From Flavobacteriales bacterium (lineage in GTDB: Bacteria; Bacteroidota; Bacteroidia; Flavobacteriales_D; Cryomorphaceae), in the NCBI GenBank assembly GCA_020200995.1, contig JAIVHQ010000270.1:8691-17423 (forward strand): a stretch of 8,733 nt of DNA, read 5' to 3'. The position numbers and the translations under genes were made by a program. Of the stretch, positions 7,585 to 8,733 are shown in pieces; the stretch's first letter is position 1; the number at the start of each line of letters is the position of its first letter. The notes below the pieces were generated by a model, which was given only the letters and a program-made list of their open reading frames with translations, did not search any database and was not told the DNA's origin.

Positions 7585-8496
7585 CTACTTTCCGATGCTC
7601 ACCCAGTCCACACCTTTTCGAAGCATAGCGAGGGTAGCGGCTTCGGGACTTCCCTTTTCGGGAATGTGGTTGTACTCCCAGGCGGCGAGGGCCGGGAGGC
7701 TCATGAGGATGCTTTCGACCCGCCCGTTTCCGAAAAGGCCAAACCGCGTACCGCGATCGTAAACGAGGTTGAACTCCACGTAGCGACCGCGACGAATGAG
7801 CTGCCATTGCCTTTCAGCTTCCGTAAACGGTTTGCCGTGGTTGAGCGCTATCAACTCGGAATACACTTCGTGAAACAGGCGTCCGATAGCCAATGAGAAT
7901 TCTAATATATCCGACTTTGAATGTTCTTCACCCGCTGTGAGCCGGTCGTAGAAAATTCCGCCCACTCCGCGTGTTTCTGAGCGGTGCGAATTGTAAAAAT
8001 AATCGTCTGCCCACTTCTTGAATTTCGGATAGTACGCCTTGTCGAATCGATCGCATACTTTCTTTACACTTTCGTGAAAAAAGCGGGCCTGATCAGGGTT
8101 TACATAATGCGGTGTGAGGTCGATGCCGCCGCCAAACCAATAGGTGCCTTCTGTGGTTTCGAAGTACCTTATGTTCATATGAATGATCGGGACATGCGGA
8201 TTGTGCGGGTGCATCACAATGCTGACGCCGGTGGCAAAAAAGGGCGATACGTCTGCTCCGATTCCCTCGGCCATTTCTTTGGTGAGCACGCCTTCCACCC
8301 CTGAAAAGTTGACGCCTGCCTTCTCCAAAATAGCGCCTTGCTGCATGATTCGGGTGGTACCTCCGCCCCCGCCGTGGTGCTCCCAGTTTTCGGTACTGAA
8401 CTGTCCCTTACCATCGGCGGACTCAATGCGCTCGCATATTTCGCTTTGGATGGAGCGATAGGCTTCGGCTATGTCACTGCGGCCGGGTTCTTTCAT
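7585..8496 (-). CDS. hemF: Oxygen-dependent coproporphyrinogen III oxidase
   Basis: Converts coproporphyrinogen III to protoporphyrinogen IX by two oxidative decarboxylations using O2, a late step of haem synthesis in the cytoplasm; its presence implies at least partly aerobic life. The protein is 303 residues from ATG 8496, the usual length. Family motifs in order: GGGGG (42-46) and EKAGVNFS (58-65), HMNIRYFE (106-113, His106 expected to be essential), GGGIDLTP (122-129), the YYPKFKKW region (155-162), RGVGGIFYDRL (176-186), RRGRYVEFNLVYDRGT (235-250) and ESILMSLP (261-268). Position 130 is His where Tyr is frequent. A TTG three bases further upstream could also start the frame, but the ATG is preferred. 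The ATG shares a base with the stop of the upstream gene (TGATG), so the two are likely cotranscribed. No defect is seen. Confidence 0.97.
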   Translation of the reverse strand: MKEPGRSDIAEAYRSIQSEICERIESADGKGQFSTENWEHHGGGGGTTRIMQQGAILEKAGVNFSGVEGVLTKEMAEGIGADVSPFFATGVSIVMHPHNPHVPIIHMNIRYFETTEGTYWFGGGIDLTPHYVNPDQARFFHESVKKVCDRFDKAYYPKFKKWADDYFYNSHRSETRGVGGIFYDRLTAGEEHSKSDILEFSLAIGRLFHEVYSELIALNHGKPFTEAERQWQLIRRGRYVEFNLVYDRGTRFGLFGNGRVESILMSLPALAAWEYNHIPEKGSPEAATLAMLRKGVDWVSIGK

Positions 8497-8733
8497 CAAT
8501 TCACGCGCTTAATGGAATAATCGTCGTATTCGATAATCAGGACGCTCTTGTTTTCAAAATCCGCTCCTGTCGCTGTGCGTCCGAAGCGGTAACTTCCCAT
8601 CACGCCTTCCATGGCATCTTCACCGGCGTGCATACCGAAGTCGAGGCCATGGGTCAACAGGGCTCCACCGAAATACATCGCCAGGTCAAATCCCTGAAAG
8701 CCGTAACCATAGTGCGACGGTTCGGTATTGTAG
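8496..8733 (-). CDS. C-terminal end of a gene upstream of hemF, possibly a LysM / periplasmic-binding-like protein (partial)
   Basis: Only the last 78 codons are visible; the gene enters from the right edge in frame from 8732. The fragment reads EPSHYGYGFQGFDLAMYFGG (4-23), then a Gly/Met-rich stretch, then SYRFGRTATGADFENKSVLI (48-67) and a tail EYDDYSIKRVN. The pattern (an aromatic-rich start, a GFD..MYF..AL helix, later RFGR.....ENKSV.IIEYDDY) recalls the C-terminus of ligand-binding domains of the type-1 periplasmic-binding fold found in Bacteroidota LysM or receptor-like proteins. That resemblance is from memory and the fragment is short, so treat the function as tentative. It is coupled to hemF by TGATG, but this need not imply a role in haem synthesis. 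It could also be a protein with no known family. Confidence 0.6.
   Translation of the reverse strand, partial: YNTEPSHYGYGFQGFDLAMYFGGALLTHGLDFGMHAGEDAMEGVMGSYRFGRTATGADFENKSVLIIEYDDYSIKRVN

Noticed and set aside
7534..7600. Rho-independent terminator between the convergent genes
   Set aside because: No stem of useful length with a T-run was found on either strand by eye.
1..8733. Mobile element, CRISPR array, toxin-antitoxin or defence system
   Set aside because: No repeats with regular spacing, no transposase or integrase motifs and no paired small regulatory genes were seen; all genes are of housekeeping or conserved type.

Overview
The window looks like chromosomal DNA of a member of the Bacteroidota, most likely Flavobacteriales (Cryomorphaceae-like; inferred from gene content and a moderately GC-rich composition, not measured). 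Support comes from the fused NagZ-type GH3/serine-hydrolase gene, the run small membrane protein - mutL - rhomboid - rhomboid - EEP hydrolase, the lack of Shine-Dalgarno sequences, and Bacteroidota-type protein motifs throughout. I see no mobile element, CRISPR array, tRNA or rRNA.

Layout. Positions 1-2436 (minus strand) hold the N-terminal three quarters of a large cell-wall enzyme. It has a GH3 beta-N-acetylglucosaminidase domain followed by a beta-lactamase-like serine hydrolase domain, and its C-terminus lies beyond the left edge. A divergent intergenic region follows (about 2437-2663). On the plus strand five genes then run with overlaps or a one-base gap from 2664 to 7533: a 106-residue membrane-anchored protein, mutL, two rhomboid proteases and a membrane-anchored endonuclease/exonuclease/phosphatase (EEP) family protein. 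Starts and stops interlock (TGATG, ATGA, one-base gap, TAGTG), so this is almost certainly one translationally coupled operon. After a short convergent gap, hemF (oxygen-dependent coproporphyrinogen III oxidase) lies on the minus strand. It is coupled to the 3' end of an upstream gene that may encode a periplasmic-binding-protein-like or LysM protein and runs off the right edge.

Roles. Mismatch repair (MutL), intramembrane proteolysis (two rhomboids) and a membrane-attached hydrolase share a transcript; I see no shared pathway, although this neighbourhood recurs in Flavobacteria. HemF makes protoporphyrinogen for haem. The GH3 fusion probably acts in peptidoglycan turnover.

Most notable: three genes carry defects at functionally decisive places. 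MutL lacks three residues (expected Gly-Met/Ile-Ser/Lys) of the ATP-binding DGxGM motif, an exact in-frame 9-base loss. The EEP gene has lost about 17 codons plus a frameshift near its end, which moves the catalytic SDHH motif into another frame. The GH3 gene has no start codon or signal peptide in the expected place. These may be real mutations (a mutator lineage, gene decay) or small deletions in an assembly; reads or a related genome would settle it. No previously undescribed multi-gene system is evident.
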